Source: Homalodisca vitripennis (Eukaryota; Arthropoda; Insecta; Hemiptera; Cicadellidae). Taken from it: 64,000 bases of DNA. Shown here piece by piece: positions 24,731 through 36,800 of the stretch. Each line of letters opens with the position of its first letter. Within the stretch, counting starts at the first letter, position 1. The notes beneath the pieces were generated by a model. It made no database searches. It was not told the DNA's origin and saw only the letters and a program-made list of their open reading frames with translations. The DNA is taken from NCBI RefSeq assembly GCF_021130785.1, contig NW_025777478.1, positions 146,979 to 210,978 on the forward strand. The letters run 5' to 3'. Both the position numbers and the translations under genes were made by a program.

Positions 24731-25436
24731 TTAGTTAAATTTATTAAATTAAATGTTAGTTAGTTTTATTTAATGTAAATAATTTAAAGTGTGTAAACAA
24801 ACCATGAATGTTGAATGTTTATATTTAATATAGTAATGATAAAAGCTAATAAAGGAATATTGATAGTTACATGTTTATAAGGGATTAAGTTCAAAAAAAT
24901 TGTTTACGCAAGAAAATACAGTCTAGATGATTAAATAAATTGCTACATTATTGATTTTCACGAACGTAATACGTTGTTCAAAACGAAGTTATTTGCGTCG
25001 CTAACGAGAAGAATTAATCCGCCGTTGATCGCTGGACCCAATTATAGTAGCAGATGACGGGCTAATCCCAGCTCCGTGTTACGGCGTATCTTGAAATAAA
25101 GTGCTGCTATAATCTATATTGTTTGTTTTACGTAAAAAATTATTTCATTTGATCTACTTGATTTTGTCTTGAACTACTTAGACAATAATCATTTTAAGAT
25201 TGTTCTTATTTTTTAAGTTCCGTTTCGGATTTATATACATAAACTTATATGTAGGAATTTCATTTGCGTAATATAACTGTAAAGATTGTACAGGAAAAAT
25301 AAATAAATTTTTTTATATCTTCATTAATGATATATTTTTACAATATACAGTTTAAAAATCTACCATATAAGAAAAATCAAGTAATCAAATAAAATAAAAG
25401 TTAAAATTTAAATCTTTATAAGTATAATCCATAATC
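24731..25436. other. Anonymous AT-rich sequence
   Basis: No gene was recognised. A patch at 24960-25110 is slightly richer in GC (GCGTCGCTAACGAG, CCGCCGTTGATCGC) but has no open frame. Confidence 0.5.
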
Positions 25437-25790
25437 TTATCAAAGAAGGATTTTTCCGGACATTTGCCATCGTTCAGTGAAACAAGAAATCAGTAACACT
25501 ACGTTTCGAGATCTGCAATCTAAGTTAGTGAAGTTGACAAACAACATGTAGGTTGTGATTCCTGACTTAGGCGTGTCACAACGTAAGATTTGTTTATTTT
25601 AACCTAGTTTGTAATTATGTATTAGGTTAGTTTCTTTACCTGAAGAAGAGATCAGATTGCAGATCTCGAAACGTAGTGTTACTGATTTCTTGTTTCGCTG
25701 AACGATAGCAAATGTCCGGAAAAATCCTGTTTCCTTCACAATCCTTCCATCGTCAAAAAATAACCTTCAAACAAAGAATTATCAAAGAAG
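25437..25790 (+). mobile_element. Foldback element, Penelope-like tail candidate
   Basis: Two 74-bp arms, 25448-25521 and 25654-25727, are reverse complements with about two mismatches and enclose ~130 bp. Identical 12-mers TTATCAAAGAAG flank the unit at 25437-25448 and 25779-25790, as expected of a target-site duplication. On the plus strand the right arm begins inside CTGAAGA (25640-25646), a 6-bp hairpin GAGATC/GATCTC and GAAA (25668-25671). This is the order of a hammerhead ribozyme core as found in the terminal repeats of Penelope-like elements. Inverted partial terminal repeats are also known for that group. No RT or GIY-YIG domain is present, so the assignment is inferred. The 66-codon frame starting at 25712 overlaps the arm and is not supported. 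Confidence 0.6.
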
Positions 25791-26009
25791 ATACCAGAAC
25801 TTATCTTGTGCATAGTGTGATTTGCATGCGAGGGGACACTTATGTGCTACATCTGCAGCATAACTATTCTAAACATTTGATCAGAGTGTTAACCGATTAT
25901 ATCTTATTGTAATTACCTAATTTTTTATGAATTAAATTGTATGCGTTGATTAATTTTTAATAGCAGTAATAATTACATTATTAATAATGATCTGTAACTT
26001 ATTTATTAT

Positions 26010-26660
26010 AGCTGCTTCTTTCGTTTGCCGCTAAATACACAAAGCCACAACATATTTTAGCAGTAAAAGTAATATCCTCTCATTAACTGACACAACTCTT
26101 GTAGTACGCGACTGATACAACGCTGCTAGTAATCGACTGATACAATAACGTTTTAAAATCGAAAAGTAACTTTAAATTTCAGGAAAACGAGTTTCATTTC
26201 TTTATTATATATGTTTTACTAGCTTCAAATTTGCAGAAATTATATATTGCACCTGTTTTGAGATATTTCATGGGAGACATTTTGCTCGGTTCAGTTTTCT
26301 AAAGTGTAAATAGTGCTACTATACTCAAGTTTTTTATTTACGATGAAAACGTATTTTAATCTTATAGTAATTATCTTTTACCTTGTTTGTACGAGTTAAA
26401 TGTTAAATTTTGAGTATTTTTATTGTTATCAGAGTGTACTCAATATAACACGTGTTTAATAGTTTCCTGTAATAAATGTATAACCGCTACTTCCTTCGCT
26501 TGTCGCTAGTGGATCACAACAGCACGTTGTAAATATAACATATTACAATATATTCTCATTCACTGATACATATTCAACGCTACTAATAAGTGACTGATGC
26601 AGTAATATTTTATAAATCTAAAACTAATTAAAGTTCAGGAAAACGAGAGAATCACATCTA
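26010..26660. repeat. Diverged ~170-bp direct repeat pair
   Basis: The segments 26010-26192 and 26488-26654 share CTTC-TTCG-TTG-CGCTA, CACAAC, TCTCATT-ACTGA-ACA, CAACGCT-CTA-TAA, GACTGAT-CA and AATTTCAGGAAAACGAG-like blocks in the same order. They lie about 478 bp apart in direct orientation and differ by indels. They could be remnants of long terminal repeats or of an old tandem duplication. Confidence 0.65.
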
Positions 26661-27135
26661 TATTGTCCATATTCAAGGCTAACTACAAGGCTAGAAACAC
26701 AGAGAGACAATCAAATCAAATTAAAAAATACAGTGTGGGTATTAATAACTAAATAAAAAGATACCTAAAACAATGCTTTAATTAGTATTATGCATAAATA
26801 CAATGGAATAATAATATAGAGGCAAGGTTCCAGTACACGCAATGATATTTAAATATTATTTTTAGATTTGAATCATGGGTACAAACAGAATTATGGAAAA
26901 GGACTGACCATAACTATTTTAACATTTGCTATACTAATAAATTCGCATTCATTCATTTAATTATGAAAACGTAGAATTTAACAATGATGTATAACGGATT
27001 GTACGGCGTAGATATAGTAGACTTACTACTAATCAGTTCCAATCGTCTGTTTTATTCATATAAACCATTAAAATATCTTGTTGAAGATGAAGCGTGTATT
27101 GGGTACTGTTAACTTATTTACATTTAAAAACAATA
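26661..27135. other. Anonymous AT-rich sequence
   Basis: No gene or repeat family was recognised in this stretch. Confidence 0.5.
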
Positions 27136-27275
27136 AACCAATATTTAAAACTTTGTTTTTGTGAGGCCTTTCGATAGTAAGGCTAACTTCGTCTGACACA
27201 TCTTTTTTTAGTGTCTGACAAAGATAGCCTTGCTATCGAAAGGCCTAGCAAAAATAAAAGTTTTAAATATTGGTT
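27136..27275 (+). mobile_element. Short foldback element with ~64-bp arms
   Basis: The arms 27136-27199 and 27211-27275 form an imperfect palindrome: AACCAATATTTAAAACTTT faces AAAGTTTTAAATATTGGTT-like text, and AGGCCTTTCGATAG faces CTATCGAAAGGCCT. They surround an 11-base loop. The right arm carries CTGACAA, a perfect hairpin GATAGC-CTT-GCTATC and then GAAA. This is the same CTGA-hairpin-GAAA layout as the 25437-25790 element but in a different sequence. No coding region is present. Confidence 0.7.
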
Positions 27276-27589
27276 CATGGAACATGTGTTACAAATGCTC
27301 AGAATTAAATATTCTCTCTATATCTTGTATTTTTAATATACTTAAAATTAAATAAAACAATATGATGCACCGTGATAGTTTACAACTTAAAGTTGACAAA
27401 TTTATCTTGGTCAATGATCAATGCTAAATTTTAACACGTCTATTTTAGACCCTAGTAGAGTATATGGTAGTAGAGTAAGCATTGTAACTGCTGATGTGGT
27501 TATCATTGATATTAAAAGTGTGAATTTATATTTTAAATTGGTATGAGTTTATAGGTTACAAAATTTTCCAGAAAATGATTTTATTGATG

Positions 27590-27915
27590 AATTGATAAAT
27601 ATCCTACTACAGCTTAGTAACAATTAAATCATGACAGATGATTTAAATATTAATTTACTAAATGATTGTGTAATTACCCAGAATTAACTTATTTCGATGG
27701 ATGGTTGTGGTTTTCAGTCTATGGTCAATACTCCCACAAGAATTACACACACTTCACAATCTTGTATCGATCACATTTTCATTAAACACAGAAAATTAAA
27801 TTCATTTAAAAGTGCTGTGTTCGATAGTGATCTGACAGACCACTATGCCATAGGTTTGAAATGGGAAATAAACTATAAGGCAAATAAAATTAGGGAAGAC
27901 CGGTTAAATACATAG
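27590..27915 (+). pseudogene. LINE apurinic-like endonuclease, C-terminal part
   Basis: The frame reads ENDFIDELINILLQLSNN, a stop, then IMTDDLNINLLNDCV (the family form is close to IVGDFNIDLL). After another stop come NTPTRITHTSQSCIDHIF and SDLTDHYAIGL. These correspond to the GDFN, T(R)-x-S-x-IDHI and SDH motifs of LINE endonucleases. The G of GDFN is replaced by D and the F by L. The S-D-H tripeptide has become T-D-H, keeping the catalytic D and H. The part from 27697 to 27915 is open. The enzyme would nick target DNA to prime reverse transcription, but this copy is broken. Confidence 0.8.
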
Positions 27916-28073
27916 GTTAGCCTATATTATAACACGATTAGAGAAAAGCTCGGAAAAACTAATTGGGAACTTTGCTACAAATGCACTGATGTAAATTATT
28001 GTTATGACGTTTTCAACCACATTTTACTGACATAGTAAATAGTAGTAGCAAATCTAACAATACAAATTCCAAG

Positions 28074-28560
28074 GTGATAAAGGGAAAGTCAATTAGTGCG
28101 TGGATGACAGCTAGGTTATTAAGCAAATTGGAAAAAAAGGAAAAAAACTATACAGAACTTACCGAAAGAGGGCCTTATGATAATATATTTAAAAACCATT
28201 ACATTCAATTCTGTACTAACCTAATAAATGAAATTGACACAGGGAAAACCCAATATTATTCCAGGAAACTGACTGACTGTAACGGTGGTTCACAACAATA
28301 ATTGAAAATAATAAACAATTTTACGGGTAGATATCTAAAAAAAGGTGTGAATCAGATAACTTTAGATAATGGAGTTGTGGTATCGGACGCACATGCTGTA
28401 GCAGACGATTTGAACATATATTTTATCTCTGTTCAATCAGCTGACTATCACGGTCAAGAACAAACAACAACAAACGGTGCAAGCTGCTTGGCGGCCTGCG
28501 CTAGTATCGCCTGCACATTGCGTTCATTCGTGTTTTATGTTTCTAACAACAGAAACAGAA
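28074..28560 (+). pseudogene. LINE linker between endonuclease and RT
   Basis: Open frames 28074-28301 and 28302-28592 read SISAWMTARLLSKLEKKEKN, then LTERGPYDNIFKNHYIQFCT and NNFTGRYLKKGVNQITLDNG. This matches the usual LINE linker pattern, W-x-T-x-x-L-L-x-x-I-x-x-K-x-x-L followed by K-x-x-x-W-x-x-I-N-x-x-x-G. A stop separates the two frames, and another shift near 28550 leads into the RT domain. A short GC-rich stretch (28480-28520, GGCGGCCTGCGC) looks unlike the rest and may be a small insertion. Confidence 0.6.
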
Positions 28561-29254
28561 GTCGAAAATATTATCAATCAGCTAAAGAATAAACGATCAA
28601 CTGGATTCGACTCTTTTAGTACCAAACTTATAAAAGAAACTAAAATATATATTACACCAGTATTAACTTATCTTTAAATTGCACCATGACTACCGGAATT
28701 TTTCCAAATAAACTAAAAAAGAGTATGCCGCTGTTAAAAAATGAAACTCCACACAATTAAGCAACCTTAGACCAATCAGCCTACTTTCAATTTTCTCTAA
28801 AATATTCGAAAAAATAGTCAATATACGTTTAGTTAAATTCCTTAATAGAAACAATTTTATTAATATTAATCAACATGGGTTCAAGAAAGGAAAATCTACC
28901 GAAGACGCGCTAATAAACTTCTCTAATAAGATCTATTTAAATTTAAACGAAAGCACTAAAATTACAGGACAATTCATTAATTTTTGTAAAGCTTTCGACT
29001 TAGTTAACCACAGAATTTTTTAAGTAAACTAGAATCAATAGGAATCAGAGGACTACCTTTAACTCGGTTTACAAGCTATTTAACAGGAAGAAACCACCAG
29101 GTAAAAATTAAGAGCTGTCTTAGTCCCCCTCTTACCATAAATTCAGGCGTCCCTCAAGGTTCAATTTTATCAGCAACTTTGTTTCTTATTTTTATTAACG
29201 ACCTACTTGAACAGACTTTTTGTGGTAAAATTAGTGCATTTGCATATGACATTG
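28560..29254 (+). pseudogene. LINE reverse transcriptase, catalytic domain (dead)
   Basis: The order of RT motifs is intact across several shifts. They are EVENIINQLKNKRSTGFDSF (family I-x-x-L-K-x-K-x-S-x-G-x-D), PISLLSIFSKIFEKIV, INQHGFKKGKSTEDALINF, FINFCKAFDLVNHRIF (family F-x-D-L-x-K-A-F-D), SGVPQGSILSATLFLIFIND and FAYDIAIF. The catalytic FADD/YADD box is FAYD at 29239-29250, so the first aspartate of the pair is now tyrosine, and the first-motif D is N (FINFCKAFD). Together with stops after 28674 and at 28755 this copy cannot be active. Confidence 0.85.
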
Positions 29255-29854
29255 CGATTTTTTTATGCGGAAAAAGAAATCGAAATTCTACATCTAAGGA
29301 TTACAACTGACATATCCTTAATGCAACGATGGTGCTGTAACAATAAAATGCAAATAAATGTAAACAAAACAAAATATATAAATTTGCGCTTTATAGACTT
29401 TCATTTTGAAATTCCGCTTACATATCATCTACAGGATTGTAAATGCCAAGCTATAGAACAGGTTAGTCATTTTAAGTATTTAATAATCAATATTTATGAA
29501 AAATTGAATTGGGGAAAACATATCCAGGAGCTGAACAGCAAAATACGATCTACACCAAGAACATTCTACTTTTTAAAACAAGTCTGTGATATATTTTTAT
29601 TGCGAAACCTCTACTATTCTTTAGTCCAGCCAAGACTTCAGTACGAATTAATCTGTTGGAGAGGTGCGTACAAAATTGTAATTGATAATCTTAGAGTGTC
29701 ACAAAATCATATATTGCGCATAATGCTAAGAAACAAACTCAGAGATAGCTCGTTCCCCCTATTCCAACAAATTAGAACGCTACCTATTCAACATTTGTAT
29801 GTGTACAAAGTACTGAAACTATATCCTTGTATATGGAACAAGAAACGTAAATAG
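29207..29854 (+). pseudogene. LINE RT thumb and C-terminal region
   Basis: A 215-codon open stretch starts just upstream of the YADD-equivalent and covers the thumb and C-terminus. It contains MQINVNKTKYINLRF (family L-x-L-N-x-x-K-T), EQVSHFKYLIINIYEKLNWG (family V-x-x-x-K-Y-L-G-I-x-I-D-x-x-L-x-W), FLLRNLYYSLVQPRLQYELI and ICWRGAYKIVIDNLRVSQNH, ILRIMLRNK. The family glycine in KYLG is replaced by I. The protein ends after NKKRK, but homologous tail sequence (FRVPKVKIGN) continues past a stop to about 30030. Confidence 0.82.
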
Positions 29855-30030
29855 AAGAATTTTTAGAGTACCAAAAGTAAAAATAGGAAATATTTAGACT
29901 CTGCTTTCAGCACTTAAGTCCAAAATTATTTAATAAATTACCTATTAATATTAGATCAATAGATAAATTGAACCTTTTCAGTAATAGTGTATTCGACTGG
30001 TTAATTGAGATAAATGATGTTAGGATTTTT

Positions 30031-31408
30031 TAATAGAGTCATTAGCTAAAGTTAAAAGTGACTGTTTATTTTATATAAAAATTAATTTGGTTGCATGTAG
30101 CAATTGTATATAAATGGTAGTTGTATATATGTATAATGTACTGTGTGTGTTATTGTATGCATGTGCATGCATTGTGTAATAGTGAATGTGTTTAAATAGC
30201 ACTTTGATCTTTCTATGACAGAAGTTATTTATATGTTTATAGTATTGATTTGTTTTTAATGTAGCCTACTATGTTTGCTGCTATGTTTTTATTTGTTTGT
30301 TGTTTTTTTTTTTAATTCAAATTGTATAAAGAGGATACTAATTGTTATGTTGTTTTTACTATTAATTTTGGATAATTTTTATTCTGACATTATATGGAAA
30401 AGGAGATAGAATCATATTTATATTGGTAATATTTTTTTTATTCTTATTTTTAGTTCATTTTGTAGTTTCAGGCACCTCTGAGAGTGGCCAGCATGTAATT
30501 TAATGTAACTGAACTCAAAAAGTACTGTATTAAGTTTATTTTATTTTGTTAAACCTAATCACACTACTGGACATGCGATTAGGCTATTCCTAAGACTCTA
30601 TTTTTGTAATGTTTTTGTACTTTTTAAAGGAATAAATCATTATTCTCATGTGTGAAGGGGCATATGCGTGTAACGAGGCACTCAGCTGTATAGTGTAACA
30701 GGGGTTTAGTGTAAAGGGGAGGGTCAAACGTGCACATCTCAAAGTTTTCTCGTTAGTCACGAACTATATTACTAGGGCAACACCTGCCATCTCTTTTTAA
30801 TATTTTACTTAACATGTTTTTTTTTTATATTCAGTAAACATATTTTATATTTGTGAAACCTTTTACATATTATAAAAGCAAGTTATGGAAATAATGAGTT
30901 ATTTTTTTCACTTTTATTGTACCTATATTAATATTCAATTCTTTTTTTAATATTTAAAATTCATACTTCAGAAAAGTTACTGTTATTTTTACTTATTACA
31001 AACAATTTTTGTTCCTGTTTATTGATCAGTATTTTAGTTAGCTTATTCTTTAATTAAATCATATATTTCACACACCTCGCCCGCAACTGCTTTACAACAT
31101 TCTGTTTATTTGTTTAATACTTCTCACGATTTCAATAACACTATTTTAGACCAATGTAGAGAAACTCCAAGTCTAAGATTCGTACCTTCAAACTGCTAGC
31201 ACTTGTTTCGTAATACGATAGAATCCTTCAATACTTAAAAAGTTTAATTAATTTTATATCCTGCACCAGATAACCATTTTTCAGTGACCATGATTGTGAG
31301 GGTCAAAGGTAAAGCAAATCTGTAAGTAATTCTTATTTACAGTTTTTAAATTCCAGTTCAAATTAACACTATTTCCTAAATAATATTCAAAACAGCTATT
31401 TTTTCAAT
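30031..31408. other. LINE 3' UTR, then anonymous sequence
   Basis: To about 30650 this is the LINE 3' UTR (T-rich, ending near AATAAATCATTATTC). From there to 31408 no gene was recognised. At 30680-30740 the phrase GTGTAACGAGG, AGTGTAACAGGGG, AGTGTAAAGGGG repeats with decay. Confidence 0.5.
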
Positions 31409-31549
31409 AACGATATATATATATATATATATATATCTCTCGAGAGAGACAGAGAGAGAGAGAGAGTGAGAGAGAGAGAGAGTGAGAGAGAGAGAGATAG
31501 ATAGATAGATAGAGAGAGGGAGAGAGGGGGAGAGAGGGAGAGAGAGGGA

Positions 31550-31588
<39 letters not shown>
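31409..31588. repeat. TA then GA/GATA/GGGAGA microsatellite
   Basis: ATATATAT is followed by CTCTCGAGAGAGACAGAGAG, then long GAGAGA runs interrupted by GATA and GGGAGA repeats. It is a compound purine-rich simple repeat of ~180 bp. Confidence 0.96.
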
Positions 31589-31592
<4 letters not shown>

Positions 31593-33809
31593 ATATAATT
31601 AATTTGTTAGTTCAAACAATTCCGTTTTCTAAAGTTTTATGTATATACGAGTAGATATTTTTATTGCTAAACTAAAACCAACATCAATAATACTAACACA
31701 TTTCAATACTTATATTATAACATGATACACGAAAGTACATATTCTTGCTTCCTAAACCACGCCCACAAAATCATACAATTTCCTCGGTCTAGTCTAGAAA
31801 TTATATGTTTGTTTATACCTAATAAACATCGCTTACCTTGTAGTCTCGTGTATTGCTTTGTGATTGCACTTGCTGTAATCACGGACTCACTCCGCTCGCT
31901 TGTTTCCTCAAATTAAACTTACCGCACGAACAGTTTGTTGAATCAAGCTAATTCCCCCAGTCGCTGCGTTTTTGTTCCTTTAGCTACTGTAAACATGCCA
32001 TCCCACAATGTCTATAGAAACTGCAATGCCTTACATGTGCACATTCCCAATTTAGTGAATTGGGTAAAGTCCAGACTATATTAATTGGCTTTCCCTGTTG
32101 CTACGATACTGTTCCTAAATACTCTTCCTCGAACTTGCGTTCTTTCGTTATTACGATACATTTAAACTTTAGACAATTGTGCTGAACACCACATTCTCTC
32201 TGGTTCACAATGTTTGACATACTCGTGCATGGACTCGCGGTCTATACATTTCAATTAAACAGACTACTAAAATCAATAAAAATTTTATGGGCCAGTGGGG
32301 TGGAGCTCGGCTAATTCTTGTCGTATCTGGCATTTTCCTACCGTTTTTTGGTAACGAAATTCGCAAAACTATCTTATTGTTATCACTGCGGGAGGAATGT
32401 CCTGTTGAACGATTTGTAAGAACAATTAAATGAGGTGAAACTAGGGAAATTTTAGCCCTTTCCTCATATCAACCCCAAGATTTACTCTTGCATAAAAATA
32501 TTAATAAAAATTACTTACAAACTAAATACCATAATAAACAAATTGAAAAAAATTAAACTTAGTTCTATACACTATTTATTACATAACATTAATATTAAAC
32601 AAATACGTTAAAATTTAAATAAATTAATTTACTATCTTAAAAACTAAACAATTTACTAAAGAAATTAATATGAGCTATCTGTAAAACAAACGCTAATATA
32701 AAACAAAAAATTTAAATCTTAAACACAACTTGAATTAATTTTCTTACGGAATTATATTTTATTTGTTATATTAATTTTCTCAAATGAATTGAAACCCAAC
32801 TTATATTAAGAATCTCGAACGAAAACATTGTAACATAATGTAAAACAAAGCTAGAGATTGATTTAAAAATAAAAATGGCTTTTCTTTCATTCGTCACTTC
32901 AGTCGGTTTTTTACAGCTCAGATATTATTTACATATTGATTTTTTTAACGTACTTATTTATTTTTCAAAATTAGAAACTATTCATACATTGATAGATCAT
33001 ACGATGCTACATAAATAACGGCAAGGCCTGTATTATTAATGATAATATGATAACTCAGTATGATAGAAGTAATACGTGTAAAAACAATCAAAAGATTCCA
33101 GAATGTTTGCTGAGTGAACGCAAGAATGTAATCTGCTGTGAAAGATTTATTGGTGAACCTAAAACTTCCTGAACAACAAGAAAGTTTGTCGTATTTAATT
33201 CACTGATTGACATTCTTACTGCTTAATAAAACAATATCTTGATTGAGTAATAAATTATAATTTCAAATTTTATTTATGTCTAGCGAATAAACACATTTAC
33301 TTCCCTACAGATGAAAACATTTTCTATATTTTTAATAAAACTGCTCAAGTTTACTTGAATTTTTAAAATAATTTCTATAAAAAATGTATGTTATCAGTAA
33401 TTTTTAAACGTTTTTCTAATTGATTTATTGTTTCAATATTATTCTCCTAGTACTCTTCAACAACTGTTCGATTAGGATTAATAATAATAATAAATGTTTT
33501 CTATTGTATATATTTACAAATATTACTACCAGTTGCATTACGTGAACAATGAAAACATTTACTATTTTAAGTATTGAAGCATCCCAGATAATAGAAGTGT
33601 AAATTATTGAAACTTTAAAAAATTATAAAATTCAAGCACAAGTAATGTAATGCCTGATAGTAAATATAAAACATGTTTGAAATGGTTTCTTTTTTGTTTA
33701 TTAAGAACAAAATTCTGAGCAAATCTCCCATTGCACTTAGACCTAAAAGCGCTTGTTTCCATGTAAATGCTAAGAAAAAAATAAATACTCGTAATATAGC
33801 AAGCTATAT
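31589..33809. other. Anonymous AT-rich sequence
   Basis: No gene was recognised. The block around 31840-31900 shares CTTTGTGATT and CTCACTCCGCTCGCTTG with 17220-17255, probably as fragments of one dispersed repeat. Frames of 64-83 codons here have no recognisable content. Confidence 0.5.
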
Positions 33810-36800
33810 TATGTCAATGGCGCTAAACAGAGGGTGCAATATATATTTGGCAAGTTTAATTCAGTTCTCTCATGTTTTACACATTTATTACATTATACTA
33901 ACAGTACACTCACTCTTCCCGTGACAGGCTGAGTGATCACATCAAATCTACAGCCTACTTTAACTATGCTGGAACCCTAGGATGTGCTACTAAATCTCAA
34001 GTTTTTCAAGTGATGAGAATGTGGGTCCTTTAAATTTCGTATGAATACATTTGTAGGTGTAACAATCCTAGTGTGCCGCTTTGTATTCCCATCCCACAGT
34101 ATTTTAATACGAATTTTTACACGATCAAAGGCGATGATACTGAATGAATATTAATATTATATAGTTTTATCTATGATTTTCACTTAGTGTATATGATATT
34201 GTATTATTATTACATCATGCTCCATACATAATATTACATGGCATGTCATGCAAGAAACATCATCTACTACAAGGATAAAACTCTGCTAACAAACAGAGCT
34301 GCAGCTGACTAGGGCTATAGTACTGAAATCAAATATGGCTGAACATTTATGACTAGACCTCTCTTAAAATCCTATTACGATAGCATTCTCTTTGTCTGGT
34401 GTCATTTGAGAGTTTCTTAAGTTTTAGGATGTCTCTGAAAACACAAATAATAATCCAAATCTTTTATACAACGCAAAATTGATTACAACGTTATATTACT
34501 TTATTAATGAAACTCAAGCAGCATTTAGCGAATCTCCTTCATCCGAATATTTTAAAAGGTTAGTATTGATTCATCAAACATTAGAGTAACACGTCATACA
34601 TATAATACTTAGCAACGATATTAAAACAGAATTATTCGTTGCAATGATTGAAAGATGGTTGGAGCACCTTTCATAAATCTTAATCCAGAATATTTTAATA
34701 CGTAATAATTTGAATCGTCGACTTACCACGTAGAATGATGTGAAATTTATAAAACAATTTAGGTAAAAATAAAATTATTTATTTATACTTAATTCCTCTC
34801 CTCAACTTAACCTCTTGGTGATCTTAAGTGATTGGTAACCTCTGTATCTCTCTGGTTCAACTTTCTTGATTACAACAAGGTTAAATTATTAACCTTCTTG
34901 TCTACATAAATCTCCCGTTAAAATAATTATCTGACGAATTCAACCTCCTGGTTACTTTTTTTGGTTGATGGTTGACTTATCTTCCTAGTGAACTAACCTT
35001 TTCTAAACGTAACCCTTGGTTAATATGGTCTAATGTCCTTCTGAACCGTTTAGTTCATTACACTTTACTGATATTTTGATAAAAACTTCTCAAGAGTGGA
35101 GGAATGTATCAAAATATAGAGTGTAATAAAAATAACTACATACATCGTACGTCATTATACCGGTGTCTAAACAGTAATGATACCTCTAAAATAGTTCTCT
35201 AATAGTAGATAATTATATTGTAAACTAAATTATAAATGTAGATTGCAATTGGTTGATTTATAATGTTACTTTAATAGGACTTTGGCTACATAACATTTAA
35301 CGAACACGGAGTTACTATAATGTACCAAGTTATCACGTGGATAGACAATAAAGGTTTACGTCTGACGCTAGAGGTGCCGTTCCACTTCCAAGTCACTGAC
35401 TGTTACTCCTGCCATTGTAACTAATAAACTGTAATGCTTGTTTTTAATCACGAAACAATAGTTTCTTACTTATTTTTCTATTAGCCAAAGTGATTTACAA
35501 TGTGCTTGGAACTGTTGTAGACGCAGCAAGATTTCTGTAGTGTTAATCATATATTGCTTTGAAACATATTCAGACATTTTAAATAACTTATTTATAATAG
35601 CTATAAAATAACACCTTTACTTTAAGGATCAGAAAGCTTAGTGTTTGAACCAATAAAGTGTATTAGAGATTATTTACGAAACTTACATGAACGTGTATGG
35701 AACCTTTGGGATCGACAACGAATAGAACATAAGTTTGTAAAACCTGGGTTTATATTATTTAGAGATAATACCTCTTTTTTCGTATTAGCATTTTTTATTT
35801 TGTAATATGTTTCTATCACGGCACTATAAAGCTGGTTAACTCAAAATATTGATTATAGTGGCTGTTGCAAAAGGAGCTATTTTTTTCTTCTTGTGCACTT
35901 GACGCTAATTGATTACTACATGGAGATGTAACTGGGGATACTAACCCAGTTTAAACGTTTCCCTTCAATGTTTCTTTTTATATCAAAAATATACTCACAG
36001 TTTTATTTGTTGTTTTTATAGAAAAAATTTGTTGACAACATCTATGGTAACATTACAGCAATACTTTATCAATACATCTTAAATTGTATGTATTCAATTA
36101 ATTTGTTTAGATCGTGTATTTATAACCATGTATTTTTATTATATCAATTATCGCAAAAACTCCTCTTAATATTCTTATCTAATGTATATTGCACAAAATT
36201 TTTGCTAAAGAAAATATTATATACTATCATAGTAATACTGGAATAAAACTTCACAAAATTCAAAATAATTAAATTTTGCTCTGTTAAGAACTGGGCTCAC
36301 TTCGCTTTCAGAGTCAGCTCATAGAACACTAGATAATATATTCGAGTTTTTTAATGCATTAAAACTTATTTTCAATTTAAGAGCCTGCAGAAAAATATAG
36401 TAATATATTTAGTAAAATTCACTTTAATAAATTGCAGCAAAGTGAAGAAGATGTACGTAAGTATCACTGAAAATTAATTGATAACAAAATTACAATTTAG
36501 TGACTTTCGCTACCGGAAAGAAATCATGAAGAATCCGCTAATTCATTGAAAATTCAATGTGGTGAAATTGGTAAACCTTGCTGCCTCCATAATGGCGTTA
36601 GTGAAGATATAAGGAGCAACCAACTACAAACCGAGATAGAGCAGCACAGTAATAATGTTAGCCACATTACTGTTTGTGTACACCTGCCTTCCAGTATTGA
36701 ATATATAATTAGCCCTGCTCCAATCTAAAGTTGTGGGAAGGTTGATGTTGGTTTATTAGATGAATTTACGGTGATTTTTTATTGTAATACATAGATAAAG

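Larger units (their letters stand above)
27380..30650 (+). mobile_element. 5'-truncated LINE (Jockey/CR1-like), inactive
   Basis: A non-LTR retrotransposon lies in one orientation with its domains in order: endonuclease C-terminal half (~27590-27915), linker (~28074-28550), reverse transcriptase (~28560-29400), C-terminal region (to ~30030) and a 3' UTR ending in AATAAATCATTATTCTCA near 30650. The frame is broken by many stops and shifts. No ORF1 and no N-terminal endonuclease (E of the first catalytic motif) were seen, so the copy is truncated at its 5' end. Signature phrases such as SGVPQGSIL and DLTDHYAI place it in the Jockey/CR1 branch. The exact family needs a search. Confidence 0.88.
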
